From the NCBI RefSeq assembly GCF_000242255.2, contig NC_017033.1, positions 186,001-250,000 on the forward strand: a stretch of DNA of 64,000 bases. The letters run 5' to 3'. Of the stretch, positions 10,493-19,512 are shown in pieces. How positions within the stretch are numbered: position 1 is the first letter of the stretch; each line of letters opens with the position of its first letter. Source of the DNA: Frateuria aurantia DSM 6220. GTDB taxonomy: Bacteria; Pseudomonadota; Gammaproteobacteria; Xanthomonadales; Rhodanobacteraceae. A program made the position numbers and the translations under genes. The notes beneath the pieces were generated by a model, which made no database searches, was not told the origin of the DNA, and saw only the letters and a program-made list of their open reading frames with translations.

Positions 10493-12331
10493 TTGATACC
10501 CAGTTTGTCTCGCACGACCGGATTGAGCGACAGTCGTGGCCGGCTGCAGCTGCCCGGTCTGCTGGCGGCCCTTGTGGCCGATGGTCTGGTGCGCCCGGAA
10601 GATGCGGCGCGGCTGTCCCATGTACGACGGGACGGGGCGAGCCCCGAGGTTCATCCTCTGGTGCTGCTGGCCCGGGCCCATCTGCCGGATGCGCATGATC
10701 CCTTGCGCAGTCTGGGTCTGGAAACGCTGACGGAGTGGCTGGCGGGCCGGGCGGGCCTGCCTTATCTGCGGATTGATCCGATGAAGATCACGCCGGAGGC
10801 GACCCAGTCGGTCAGCCAGGCCTATGCCGGCAAGCATGGGATTCTGCCGGTGGCGGCGGATCGCGAGGCACTGGTTTTTGCCACGGCCGAGCCTTTCGAT
10901 CAAGTCTGGGCCGATGATCTGGCCCAGATGCTGCGGCGCGAAGTCAGGCGGGTAGTGGCCAACCCGCTGGATATCCAGCGTTACCAGCTCGAGTTCTACC
11001 AGGTCCAGCGTTCGATCCAGATGGCCAGGGAGTCCAAGGCGAGCGCTGCTCCGAACGCATTGCCGAACTTCGAGCAGTTGCTGGAGCTGGGCAAGTCGGG
11101 CGAAGTCGGTGCCGATGACCGGCATGTGGTGCATATTGTCGACTGGTTGCTGCAATACGCTTTCGAGCAGCGGGCCTCGGACCTGCATCTGGAACCGCGC
11201 CGTGAGGCCGGCCGGGTCCGCTTTCGTATCGACGGCGTGATGCAGCAGGTCTTCGAACTGCCACCACCGGTGATGATGGCGGTCACATCACGGGTCAAGA
11301 TTCTGGCGCGCATGGATGTCGCCGAAAAACGCCGGCCGCAGGACGGCCGGATCAAGACCCGTTCCGGCGGCGCTCGCGAGGTGGAACTGCGGATTTCCAG
11401 CATGCCGACGGCTTTTGGCGAAAAGCTGGTGATGCGGGTCTTTGATCCCGATGTGGTGATGAAGGATTTCGGCCAGCTCGGCTTTTCCCCCGAGGAGCAG
11501 GCGATCTGGGAACAGTTGATCGGGCGACCGCACGGCATCGTGCTGGTGACCGGACCCACGGGTTCGGGCAAGACCACCACCTTGTATTCCACCTTGAAAC
11601 GCCTGGCCCGGCCGGAAATCAATGTCTGCACGGTCGAGGATCCGATCGAGATGGTGGTGCCGGAGCTCAACCAGATGCAGGTCCAGCCGGCGATCGATCT
11701 GGATTTCGCCGCCGGGGTCAGGACCTTGCTGCGGCAGGATCCTGACATCATCATGGTCGGCGAGATCCGTGATCTGGAAACGGCGCAGATGGCCGTCCAG
11801 GCGGCACTGACCGGCCATCTGGTCTTGTCCACCCTGCATACCAATGATGCGCCCAGCGCAGTGACCCGGCTGCTGGATCTGGGCGTGCCGCATTATCTGA
11901 TCCAGTCGACCCTGGCCGGAGTGGTTGCGCAGCGTCTGATCCGGGTTCTGTGCCCGCATTGCAAGCGGCCTGCCCGCCAGGATCCGGCTGAATGGGCGGC
12001 CTTGACCGCCGGCTGGGATCTGCCCTGTCCGGAGCAGGTCCAGGCACCGGGCGCTTGCATCGAGTGTCGTCAGACCGGATTTCTCGGCCGCGTCGGCATT
12101 TACGAAATGCTGCCGATCGGGGCGACGCTGCGCGCCAGGATCACGGCCGGCATGGAGCTGGGCCGGATCGCAGCCGTCGCACGGGCCGGAGGCCTGAAGC
12201 CACTGCGGATCGCGGCCGCCAGGCAGGTAGTCGCGGGTCTCAGCACGGTGCATGAGGTCATGAGCTGCCTGCCGCCGGTGGAAGAGGCCGCAATGTCGAT
12301 CGATCAGGCCTCAGGCCCCGTCACAGGGTGA
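10493..12331 (+). CDS. GspE/PilB-type secretion ATPase
   Basis: A cytoplasmic hexameric ATPase of the type II secretion / type IV pilus assembly family, 612 residues. It has a MshEN/T2SSE N-terminal domain (about 60-170, LPYLRIDPMKITPEATQSVS), then the catalytic domain with Walker A GPTGSGKTT near residue 354. The Asp/Walker B region is DPDIIMVGEIRDLETA near 416, the His box is TGHLVLSTLHTNDAPSA, and a zinc motif CPHC...CIEC lies at about 488-524. A TTG start is inferred: it is in frame, has AGGAG 6 nt upstream, and no better ATG precedes the conserved part. Neither pilus nor T2SS partner genes are adjacent, so its machine is elsewhere or it is a paralogue. Its 3' end overlaps the convergent autotransporter gene by 11 nt. 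Confidence 0.9.
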   Translation: MIPSLSRTTGLSDSRGRLQLPGLLAALVADGLVRPEDAARLSHVRRDGASPEVHPLVLLARAHLPDAHDPLRSLGLETLTEWLAGRAGLPYLRIDPMKITPEATQSVSQAYAGKHGILPVAADREALVFATAEPFDQVWADDLAQMLRREVRRVVANPLDIQRYQLEFYQVQRSIQMARESKASAAPNALPNFEQLLELGKSGEVGADDRHVVHIVDWLLQYAFEQRASDLHLEPRREAGRVRFRIDGVMQQVFELPPPVMMAVTSRVKILARMDVAEKRRPQDGRIKTRSGGAREVELRISSMPTAFGEKLVMRVFDPDVVMKDFGQLGFSPEEQAIWEQLIGRPHGIVLVTGPTGSGKTTTLYSTLKRLARPEINVCTVEDPIEMVVPELNQMQVQPAIDLDFAAGVRTLLRQDPDIIMVGEIRDLETAQMAVQAALTGHLVLSTLHTNDAPSAVTRLLDLGVPHYLIQSTLAGVVAQRLIRVLCPHCKRPARQDPAEWAALTAGWDLPCPEQVQAPGACIECRQTGFLGRVGIYEMLPIGATLRARITAGMELGRIAAVARAGGLKPLRIAAARQVVAGLSTVHEVMSCLPPVEEAAMSIDQASGPVTG

Positions 12332-14141
12332 ATTTCAGGCCGAGGTCGTAGCTGTTCATGCGCTGGCTGCGATCCGCGACGCGACCGCTGTAGCCAAGCC
12401 ATGCCTGCAGCCGCGGGCTGAATTGCGCGCGAAGTCCGATCCGGCCGCTGAACCAGTTGCGGTCGGGCGCAAAGCCATCGAGAGTGAAATGCCCGGCCAG
12501 ACTGTCGAGGCCCGCCGTCACGGCATCCGGCCGCGCCCGGCTGTCATGGTTCCAGTCGATTTCAAGCATGGGGTCTAGCCGCACCGGACCGGCCTGCACG
12601 GAGCCCTGCAGGCGCCAGCCGGTATGGCTGATCAGCGCCAGCCGCTGCTGGCTGGCGAACCACATCGAGGTGGCGTCGCGCCCGGTTTCACGATAGCCGT
12701 CGACATGTATCGAATCCCATTCGATGCCGGCGACCGGGCCGTGGGTGATGGCACCGGAGCCGAAGATCCAGCCGCCTTGCAGACCCGTACCCAGGTGCGA
12801 GCCATGGGTACTGCCGGTTTCGCTCACGCTGGCCGTGCCCAGATTGAAGCGACGGTCGATCTGGCTGAAATTCAATTGGCCGGCGCTTGCGAAGGCGCCC
12901 AGATAGCCGCCGCCGGCATGGTAGAAGGCATAGCCGCTGCCGCTGACATCGCGCAAGCGGTAGCCGCCGGCCGAACCCAGCGAGGCATTGTTCTGGCTGG
13001 CACCCAAGGCCAGACCGACGGAAAACCGGTCGTTGATGCGGGCGTCGGTACCGAGGCTCAATTGACTGTCATGGCTGGCGCCGGCCGGTGCCGAACCACC
13101 GTTGAAGTGCTGATCGGTATAACTGACGGCGGCGAAGGCTCGGGTCGAGGCGCCGAACCGGTCATTCAGCATCTGCTGGGAGAGCACTTGGTTCTGGGCC
13201 TGGATCGAAGCCAGCGGTGCTTCGCGGAGCAGGGATATCTGGGCCGGTGCTGCCAGTTCCGACAGTACGGCTTCGGCCAGCAAGGCATGAGCGGCCGTGG
13301 TCGGGTGCACCGAGTCGGCGAACAGATAGTTGCTGGACGCGGCCGGGCTGACCAGGGTTGCCGCCGAGCAGAGAATCGACGAGCTGGTCGTACAGGCCGG
13401 TTGGGACACATTGCCGAAGCCGTAACGGGCCGGGTCGGCCATCACCTGATTGAGCAAGGCATAGACGTTGACCGGAATGATGCCATTGCCCATGTGGCTG
13501 ACGGCCTGGTTCAACTGTTGGTTGTAGGCCTGGCTGGTGGCGGTTGCCTGAGTCGCCTGGGCACTTCCCAGATAGGCCGGAGTGGCGCCCAGATCAGGCA
13601 GGTTGAACACCACGACGTAGCGGGCCCCTGCATGTTGCAGAGTGGCCAGCTGGCTGCCTGTGGCGCTGGCCGTGGCCGCTGCGGCGGCGCGGGTGGTCAA
13701 GGTGCTGCTGCTGCTCTGCAGTTCGGCGAACAGGTCATTGGCCCCGATCCACACGGTATACAGGGCGCGGGGGGCGGCATGACCCTGCTGCGCGGTCAGA
13801 TAGGTTTCGATCTGGCTGGCGCTGGAAGGCAGACTGAGGCCGAGGAAACTCCCGGTGCTGGCAGACTCGGCGCCACCCCAGGCGTAGTCGGTGCCTCCCT
13901 GGCTGGAAGGCTTCAGTGACAGGCCGTAATGGTCGGCAATATGCTCCACTGCCACTTCGCCGGGATTGGTGGTGAAGCGCATGACGGGGCCGCCGGGAAA
14001 CAGCAGTGACGAAATATTGCCGTTGTCGCTCAGGCTGTCGCCGAAGCTGACCATCCGGTCGAAGCCCGAGGCGTGGGCGCAGGCCAGGCTGCCCAGGCCG
14101 AGGCAGTATGCCGCCGCCTGCAGAAGTCGAGTGCTTGTCAT
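12321..14141 (-). CDS. estA: EstA-like GDSL esterase autotransporter (type Va)
   Basis: A 606-residue self-secreting lipase/esterase displayed on the outer membrane. After a signal peptide (about 1-22) comes the block I motif FGDSLSDNGN with the nucleophile Ser near residue 35. Block III is WIGANDL near 130 and the catalytic Asp/His block is DSVHPTTAAH near 275. From about 345 to the end is a 12-strand autotransporter beta-domain ending YDLGLKFTL. Length and order match EstA/EstP proteins. GGGGAG lies a few nt upstream of the chosen ATG. It sits 68 nt after tex in the same direction but is separated by a hairpin. Confidence 0.93.
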   Translation of the reverse strand: MTSTRLLQAAAYCLGLGSLACAHASGFDRMVSFGDSLSDNGNISSLLFPGGPVMRFTTNPGEVAVEHIADHYGLSLKPSSQGGTDYAWGGAESASTGSFLGLSLPSSASQIETYLTAQQGHAAPRALYTVWIGANDLFAELQSSSSTLTTRAAAAATASATGSQLATLQHAGARYVVVFNLPDLGATPAYLGSAQATQATATSQAYNQQLNQAVSHMGNGIIPVNVYALLNQVMADPARYGFGNVSQPACTTSSSILCSAATLVSPAASSNYLFADSVHPTTAAHALLAEAVLSELAAPAQISLLREAPLASIQAQNQVLSQQMLNDRFGASTRAFAAVSYTDQHFNGGSAPAGASHDSQLSLGTDARINDRFSVGLALGASQNNASLGSAGGYRLRDVSGSGYAFYHAGGGYLGAFASAGQLNFSQIDRRFNLGTASVSETGSTHGSHLGTGLQGGWIFGSGAITHGPVAGIEWDSIHVDGYRETGRDATSMWFASQQRLALISHTGWRLQGSVQAGPVRLDPMLEIDWNHDSRARPDAVTAGLDSLAGHFTLDGFAPDRNWFSGRIGLRAQFSPRLQAWLGYSGRVADRSQRMNSYDLGLKFTL

Positions 14142-14158
14142 GTCGCTCCCCATGCAAA

Positions 14159-14182
14159 GGGGCGCGATCATGATCACGCCCC
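14159..14182 (-). terminator. Hairpin between tex and the autotransporter gene
   Basis: GGGGCG-C-GATC pairs with GATC-A-CGCCCC around a central GATCATGATC palindrome, with one C/A mismatch. On the minus strand it is followed by TTTGC. It could end the tex transcript or act as a partial terminator before the autotransporter ribosome site. Confidence 0.5.
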
Positions 14183-14209
14183 CGGGGAAACACAAGCTGC
14201 ACTGCAGTG

Positions 14210-16561
14210 TCAGCGTTTCAGGGCACGCGCCATGGCATCGGCAAAAGCACTGTTGGCCGGGCTGGTCGATCCGCCGCCGTTCTGACGCGGCGGGTTCTTG
14301 CCGCGCGAGGCATTGTCCTGGCGGGGCTTGCCGCCCCGTGCACGGTTGCCGTCCTGGGGCTGGGCCTTGCCTGGCTTTGCCTGGCCGGGTTCGTCATCCA
14401 GGCGCATGCTCAGGCCGATCCGCTTGCGCGGCAGGTCCACTTCCATCACCTTGACCTTGACGATGTCACCGGCCTTGACCGCATCGCGCGGATCCTTGAC
14501 GAAACCGTGCGAGAGGGCAGAAACGTGGACCAGACCGTCCTGATGCACGCCGATGTCGACGAAGGCGCCGAACGCGGCCACATTGGTGACCCGGCCTTCA
14601 AGCACCATGCCTGTCTTCAGGTCTTTCAGATCTTCCACGCCATCGGCGAAGCTGGGGGCGACGAAGGCCGGACGCGGATCGCGGCCGGGCTTCTCCAGCT
14701 CGCGCAGGATATCGCGGATGGTAGGCAGGCCGAAGCGCTCATCGGTCAGAGATTCAGGCTGCAGGCCGCGCAGGAACGAGCTGTCGCCGATGATGGACTG
14801 CACCGTCCGGCCGCTTTGGGCCAGGATCCGCTCCACCACCGGATAGGCTTCCGGGTGCACCGCGCTGGCATCCAGCGGCTGGTCGCCGTCCAGAATGCGC
14901 AGAAAGCCGGCGGACTGCTCGAAAGCCTTGTCGCCCAGCCGAGAGACCTTCAGCAAGGCCCTGCGGTTGGTGAAGCGACCATGGCTGTCGCGATGCTTGA
15001 CCACGTTTTCGGCGACACCGGCGCTGAGACCGGCAACCCGGCTGAGCAGGGCGGCAGAAGCCGTATTGACGTCCACGCCGACGGCATTCACGCAGTCTTC
15101 GACCCGGGAATCCAGGGCGCGTGCCAGCTTCACCTGATTGACATCATGCTGGTATTGGCCGACGCCGATGGCCTTGGGTTCGATCTTGACCAGCTCGGCC
15201 AGGGGGTCCTGCAACCGGCGGGCAATCGAGACCGCGCCACGCAGCGAGACATCCAGGCCGGGAAATTCCCTGGCGGCGAGTTCCGAAGCGGAGTACACCG
15301 AGGCCCCGGCTTCGCTGACCACGATCTTGGCCGGCTTGCGGTCGTCCAGCTGGCGGATCAGTTCCCCGGCCAGCTTGTCGGTTTCGCGCGAGGCGGTGCC
15401 GTTGCCGATCGCGATCAGATCAACCTGATGCTCGCGGCACAGGGTGCTCAGCGCGGCCAGGGATTCCTTCCACTGCTTGCGTGGCTCGTGAGGATAGATG
15501 GTGGTGGTGGCCAGAAGTTTGCCGGTGGCATCGACCACGGCCACCTTGACGCCGGTACGGATACCAGGATCGAGTCCCATCACGGTACGTGCCCCGGCCG
15601 GCGCGGCCAGCAGCAGATCCTTGAGATTGTCGCCGAAGACCCGGATGGCCTCGTCCTCGGCGCCTTCGCGCACGCGGCCGAACAAGTCCAGGGTCAGGTG
15701 CAGATGCAGTTTGGCCCGCCAGGTCAGGCGCACCGTCTCGCGCAGCCAGGCATCGGCAGGGCGGCCCTGATCGCGGATGCCAGCATGGGCGGCGACCCGG
15801 CCTTCACCTTCCACATGGCCCTGGTCGGGATCGGCCGTGGGGCTCAGCTCCAGATCGATGATACCTTCGTTGCGGGCTCGCATCAGGGCCAGCAGCCGGT
15901 GCGAGGGAATCTTGCCGATCGCCTCGGCATGGTCGAAGTAATCGCTGAACTTGGCCCCGGCCTGTTCCTTGCCAGCCACCACCTTGGCGCGGATCTGGCC
16001 CTTGGCCCACAGCCAGTCGCGCAGCTCGCCGACCAGAGCGGCATCCTCGGCAATGGTTTCCATCAGGATCGCGCGAGCCCCGTCCAGCGCGGCCTTGACG
16101 TCGGCGATGCCCTTGTCGGCGTCGATGAACTTCCCGGCGACCGCTTCCGGCGTCTGCGAAGGGTCCTGACGCAGGGTTTCGGCCAGCGGCTCGAGGCCGG
16201 CCTCGCGGGCGATCTGGGCCTTGGTGCGGCGCCTGGGCTTGTAGGGCAGGTACAGATCTTCCAGCCTGGCCTTGGTGTCGGCGGCCAGCAGATCGGCCTT
16301 CAAGTCGTCATGGAGCTTGCCCTGTTCCTCGATGCTGGCAAGAATCGTGCCCCGACGGTCTTCCAGTTCGCGCAGATAGCGCAGGCGCTCTTCCAGGGTC
16401 CGCAGCTGCGTGTCATCCAGACCGCCGGTGACTTCCTTGCGATAGCGGGCGATGAAGGGCACGGTGGCGCCGCCATCGATCAGTTCCACCGCGGCCGCGA
16501 CCTGTTCGGGACGGGCGGCGATATCCTTGGCGATGCGTTGTTCGATACTGGGCATGGGCAT
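14210..16561 (-). CDS. tex: Transcription accessory protein Tex (S1 RNA-binding)
   Basis: A nucleic-acid-binding protein tied to transcription and RNA metabolism; 783 residues, matching E. coli-type Tex. It has the N-terminal Tex domain ([33 protein letters not shown]) and a YqgF/RNase H-like domain near residue 327 ([18 protein letters not shown]). A helix-hairpin-helix region follows ([19 protein letters not shown]), then a C-terminal S1 domain at about 645-715 ([20 protein letters not shown]). It ends with a basic, Gly/Asn-rich tail. Two ATGs, 16561 and 16555, are possible starts; neither has a clear ribosome site. The 864-codon open frame on the other strand is a shadow. Confidence 0.95.
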   Translation of the reverse strand: MPMPSIEQRIAKDIAARPEQVAAAVELIDGGATVPFIARYRKEVTGGLDDTQLRTLEERLRYLRELEDRRGTILASIEEQGKLHDDLKADLLAADTKARLEDLYLPYKPRRRTKAQIAREAGLEPLAETLRQDPSQTPEAVAGKFIDADKGIADVKAALDGARAILMETIAEDAALVGELRDWLWAKGQIRAKVVAGKEQAGAKFSDYFDHAEAIGKIPSHRLLALMRARNEGIIDLELSPTADPDQGHVEGEGRVAAHAGIRDQGRPADAWLRETVRLTWRAKLHLHLTLDLFGRVREGAEDEAIRVFGDNLKDLLLAAPAGARTVMGLDPGIRTGVKVAVVDATGKLLATTTIYPHEPRKQWKESLAALSTLCREHQVDLIAIGNGTASRETDKLAGELIRQLDDRKPAKIVVSEAGASVYSASELAAREFPGLDVSLRGAVSIARRLQDPLAELVKIEPKAIGVGQYQHDVNQVKLARALDSRVEDCVNAVGVDVNTASAALLSRVAGLSAGVAENVVKHRDSHGRFTNRRALLKVSRLGDKAFEQSAGFLRILDGDQPLDASAVHPEAYPVVERILAQSGRTVQSIIGDSSFLRGLQPESLTDERFGLPTIRDILRELEKPGRDPRPAFVAPSFADGVEDLKDLKTGMVLEGRVTNVAAFGAFVDIGVHQDGLVHVSALSHGFVKDPRDAVKAGDIVKVKVMEVDLPRKRIGLSMRLDDEPGQAKPGKAQPQDGNRARGGKPRQDNASRGKNPPRQNGGGSTSPANSAFADAMARALKR

Positions 16562-16646
16562 AACGGTTGCAGCTTCCAAAACGGCGGCGAAACAGCTCGC
16601 GCGCCTGGGTCGGGCCAGGCCGCCGCGGCGGCCTGGCGGGAGAGAC

Positions 16647-17423
16647 TCAGAGGTCGGGATCGCGATCGGCGGCCGGTTCGACGGAAGCTTCGGCCGAGGC
16701 GCGACCGCAGACCACCAAGGCGCTGGCCAGCATGTCGTGCAGCCCTTGGTGCAGTCTTGTCCATGCCACCGGGACATAGCACACCAGCGGCAGCAGGCTG
16801 AGGCCGCCGACCATGTTCAGCAGTCGCACCGCATTGCGGACGGCGGCACGGCGCCAGCTCAGACGCTGACCCTTGAGGTCGGTGACTTTGAGACCTACCG
16901 CCAGCTTGCCCAGGGTGGCCTGCCAGCGCGAACCTTCCATCGCCGTGTAATAGATGAAACCGATGATGATGCAGACGGCCGAGACGGCTTGCAGCTGCGA
17001 CATCACGGCATTCGAGGCCGGGTCGGCCACGGCGCCGGCGAACGAGCCCTGGGACTTGATCAGGGCAATCCAGGTCTGCATGGCCCGATCGGCATGCATG
17101 CTGTAGAACACCATCAGATTGGGGACGACAAGCACGATGTTGTCCAGCAGCCAGGCCGCGAAACGATGCCAGAAGCCGGCCAGGTCGATGGCGGCTGGGC
17201 TGCCCGTGGCCGGGGTGTCTGCCGTAGGTGGCGGAGGTGAAGGCACCGACGCGGTGGCCGGCACATCGGCCGGGAACAGGCTGCGCAGGCTCTGCCAGTC
17301 GCGCATGCCTTCATGCCAGGCCAGGTCATCGGGGCTGACCTGGCCGGTACGCAGCCAGTCGCGGATATCCGCTTCCTGGTAGGGACCGTGGCGCTCGCCA
17401 TCGCGGCCAATCCAAACTTCCAT
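16647..17423 (-). CDS. GYF_2 / RDD-family membrane protein
   Basis: A predicted inner-membrane protein of 258 residues. Residues 1-50 form a GYF_2-like module ([31 protein letters not shown]). A Pro/Thr-rich linker follows, then an RDD domain with three hydrophobic segments ([41 protein letters not shown]) and the typical [19 protein letters not shown]. Function unknown; RDD proteins are sometimes implicated in ion or osmotic homeostasis. The start was chosen at MEVWIG, with GGAG 10 nt upstream. It lies 85 nt upstream of the tex start on the same strand, and 109 nt separate it from mnmG. Confidence 0.85.
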   Translation of the reverse strand: MEVWIGRDGERHGPYQEADIRDWLRTGQVSPDDLAWHEGMRDWQSLRSLFPADVPATASVPSPPPPTADTPATGSPAAIDLAGFWHRFAAWLLDNIVLVVPNLMVFYSMHADRAMQTWIALIKSQGSFAGAVADPASNAVMSQLQAVSAVCIIIGFIYYTAMEGSRWQATLGKLAVGLKVTDLKGQRLSWRRAAVRNAVRLLNMVGGLSLLPLVCYVPVAWTRLHQGLHDMLASALVVCGRASAEASVEPAADRDPDL

Positions 17424-17532
17424 CAAACGCACTCCGGACTCGTCATCATCAATGCCTCCAGTGTACATGGATGCCGCAGGGGCATCGATTGCCGTCGGGG
17501 AGGCCGGTCAGGCGGTGCTGCTTCGGACGATT

Positions 17533-19416
17533 TCAGGCGGCACTGCGTCGCTTCAGATGCACCAGCAGCAGAGAGATTGCGGCCGGGGTCACGCCGCCGA
17601 TCCGCGAGGCCTGGCCCACGGTGGCCGGCATCGCCTGCTTCAGCTTCAGCAGCACCTCGGCGGACAGGCCCCGCACGGCTTCATAGTCGAAACCGGGCGG
17701 AATCGCGGTGGTTTCATGGCGCCGCTGGCGCTCGATTTCCTCGCGCTGGCGTTCCAGGTAGCCGGCATATTTGATCTGGACTTCGACCTGTTCGGTCACG
17801 GCCGGATCCAGGACCGGGGCCTGGATGCCGGGCACTCCGGCCAGCTGGCGATAGCCGATGCCGGGACGACGCAGCAGGTCCAGGGCATGGGTCTCGCGGC
17901 TGACGGTCAGATCCAGATGTTCGGCCAGTTCCGCGCCAAGCGCATTGCCGGGCGAGGCCCACAGCCCGCGCAGCCGCGCGCTTTCGCGCTCGATGGCCTC
18001 CTGCTTGGCCTGCAAGGCCTGGTAGCGGGCTTCGGGCACCACTCCCAGACGATATCCGATCGCGGTCAGTCGCAGATCGGCATTGTCCTCGCGCAGATGC
18101 AGCCGGTATTCGGCCCGCGAGGTGAACATGCGGTAGGGCTCCAGGGTGCCGTTGCTGGTCAGGTCATCGACCAGCACGCCCAGATAGGCCTCGTCGCGTC
18201 CGGGATACCAGGGGGCTTCGTCGCGGCTGGCGCGGGCGGCATTGAGGCCGGCCAGCAGGCCCTGCGCCGCGGCTTCCTCGTAACCGGTGGTGCCATTGAT
18301 CTGGCCGGCGAAGTAGAGGCCTTCGATGGCCCGGGTTTCCAGCCAGGGCTGCAGGCCGCGCGGATCGAAATAATCGTATTCGATGGCATAGCCCGGGCGG
18401 GTGATATGGGCCTGCTCGAAGCCTTTGATCGAGCGCACCAGAGCCAGCTGCACATCGAAGGGCAGGGAGGTGGAAATACCGTTGGGGTAGATCTCACGGG
18501 TATTGAGGCCCTCCGGCTCGATAAAGATCTGGTGCGAGCTCTTGTCGGCAAAGCGCACCACCTTGTCCTCGATCGACGGGCAGTAGCGCGGGCCCGTCCC
18601 TTCGATCTGGCCGGTATACAGCGGCGAGCGGTCCAGACCGTCACGGATCAGCTGATGGGTGTGTTCGCTGGTATGGGCGATCCAGCAGCTGACCTGACGC
18701 GGATGTTCCGCCTGCGAGCCCAGATAGGAGAACACCGGCATTGGCTGGTCGCCGGGCTGCTCTTCCAGCTGGCTGAAATCGATGCTGTCCCGGGCGATCC
18801 GCGGTGGCGTGCCGGTCTTCAGCCGCTCGGCAGCCACCGGCAGTTCGCGCAGTCGCTGCGCCAGGGTGGTGGCCGGCGGATCACCGGCGCGGCCGCCGGC
18901 ATACTGGGCCGGGCCGATATGGATCTTGCCGGCCAGAAAAGTTCCGGCGGTCAGCACCACCCGCCGGGTCGCGAAACGCAGACCCATCTGGGTGATCACG
19001 CCGCGAACCTGGCCGTGCTCGATCACCAGATCGTCCACCGCCTGCTGGAACAGATCCAGGTTCGGCTGCCCCTCGACGATGGCGCGGATCGCGGCCTTGT
19101 AAAGGTCCCGGTCGGCCTGGCAGCGGGTGGCCCGCACCGCCGGTCCTTTGGAGGCGTTCAGGGTCCGCCACTGGATGCCGGCCCGGTCGGCGGCATGGGC
19201 CATGGCACCGCCGAGGGCATCGATTTCCTTGACCAGATGGCCCTTGCCGATGCCGCCGATGGCCGGATTGCAGCTCATCTGGCCGATGGTCTCGATGTTG
19301 TGGGTCAGCAGCAAGGTGCGGGCACCGCTGCGGGCCGCGGCCAGGGCCGCCTCGGTACCGGCGTGGCCGCCGCCGATGACGATCACATCATAGGGGGTGG
19401 GATACAGCATGGACAT
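17533..19416 (-). CDS. mnmG: tRNA U34 carboxymethylaminomethyl synthesis enzyme MnmG (GidA)
   Basis: The FAD-dependent subunit of MnmE-MnmG, which installs cmnm5 at U34 of several tRNAs. The 627-residue product has the N-terminal FAD motif [17 protein letters not shown], the signature [45 protein letters not shown] and the C-terminal tRNA-binding region [33 protein letters not shown]. Full length for the family. ATGs at 19416 and 19410 are both possible starts without a strong ribosome site. It follows pepN after a 96-nt gap that contains a hairpin. Confidence 0.97.
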   Translation of the reverse strand: MSMLYPTPYDVIVIGGGHAGTEAALAAARSGARTLLLTHNIETIGQMSCNPAIGGIGKGHLVKEIDALGGAMAHAADRAGIQWRTLNASKGPAVRATRCQADRDLYKAAIRAIVEGQPNLDLFQQAVDDLVIEHGQVRGVITQMGLRFATRRVVLTAGTFLAGKIHIGPAQYAGGRAGDPPATTLAQRLRELPVAAERLKTGTPPRIARDSIDFSQLEEQPGDQPMPVFSYLGSQAEHPRQVSCWIAHTSEHTHQLIRDGLDRSPLYTGQIEGTGPRYCPSIEDKVVRFADKSSHQIFIEPEGLNTREIYPNGISTSLPFDVQLALVRSIKGFEQAHITRPGYAIEYDYFDPRGLQPWLETRAIEGLYFAGQINGTTGYEEAAAQGLLAGLNAARASRDEAPWYPGRDEAYLGVLVDDLTSNGTLEPYRMFTSRAEYRLHLREDNADLRLTAIGYRLGVVPEARYQALQAKQEAIERESARLRGLWASPGNALGAELAEHLDLTVSRETHALDLLRRPGIGYRQLAGVPGIQAPVLDPAVTEQVEVQIKYAGYLERQREEIERQRRHETTAIPPGFDYEAVRGLSAEVLLKLKQAMPATVGQASRIGGVTPAAISLLLVHLKRRSAA

Positions 19417-19474
19417 GGCAGGGCATCAGCAAATACGAGGGATCAGGATACAGCATCGCCTGCCACAATCCGCG

Positions 19475-19503
19475 CCGGCCCGTATCGCGGAGATACGGGC
19501 CGG
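19475..19503 (-). terminator. Hairpin between pepN and mnmG
   Basis: CCGGCCCGTATC and GATACGGGCCGG form a perfect 12-bp stem with a GCGGA loop, 10 nt past the pepN stop. There is no U-tract, so it may be a factor-dependent or processing element rather than an intrinsic terminator. Confidence 0.5.
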
Positions 19504-19512
19504 GTCCGGTGT

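Noticed and set aside
14207-16801. An 864-codon plus-strand open frame across tex
   Set aside because: Antisense shadow; Tex is complete on the minus strand.
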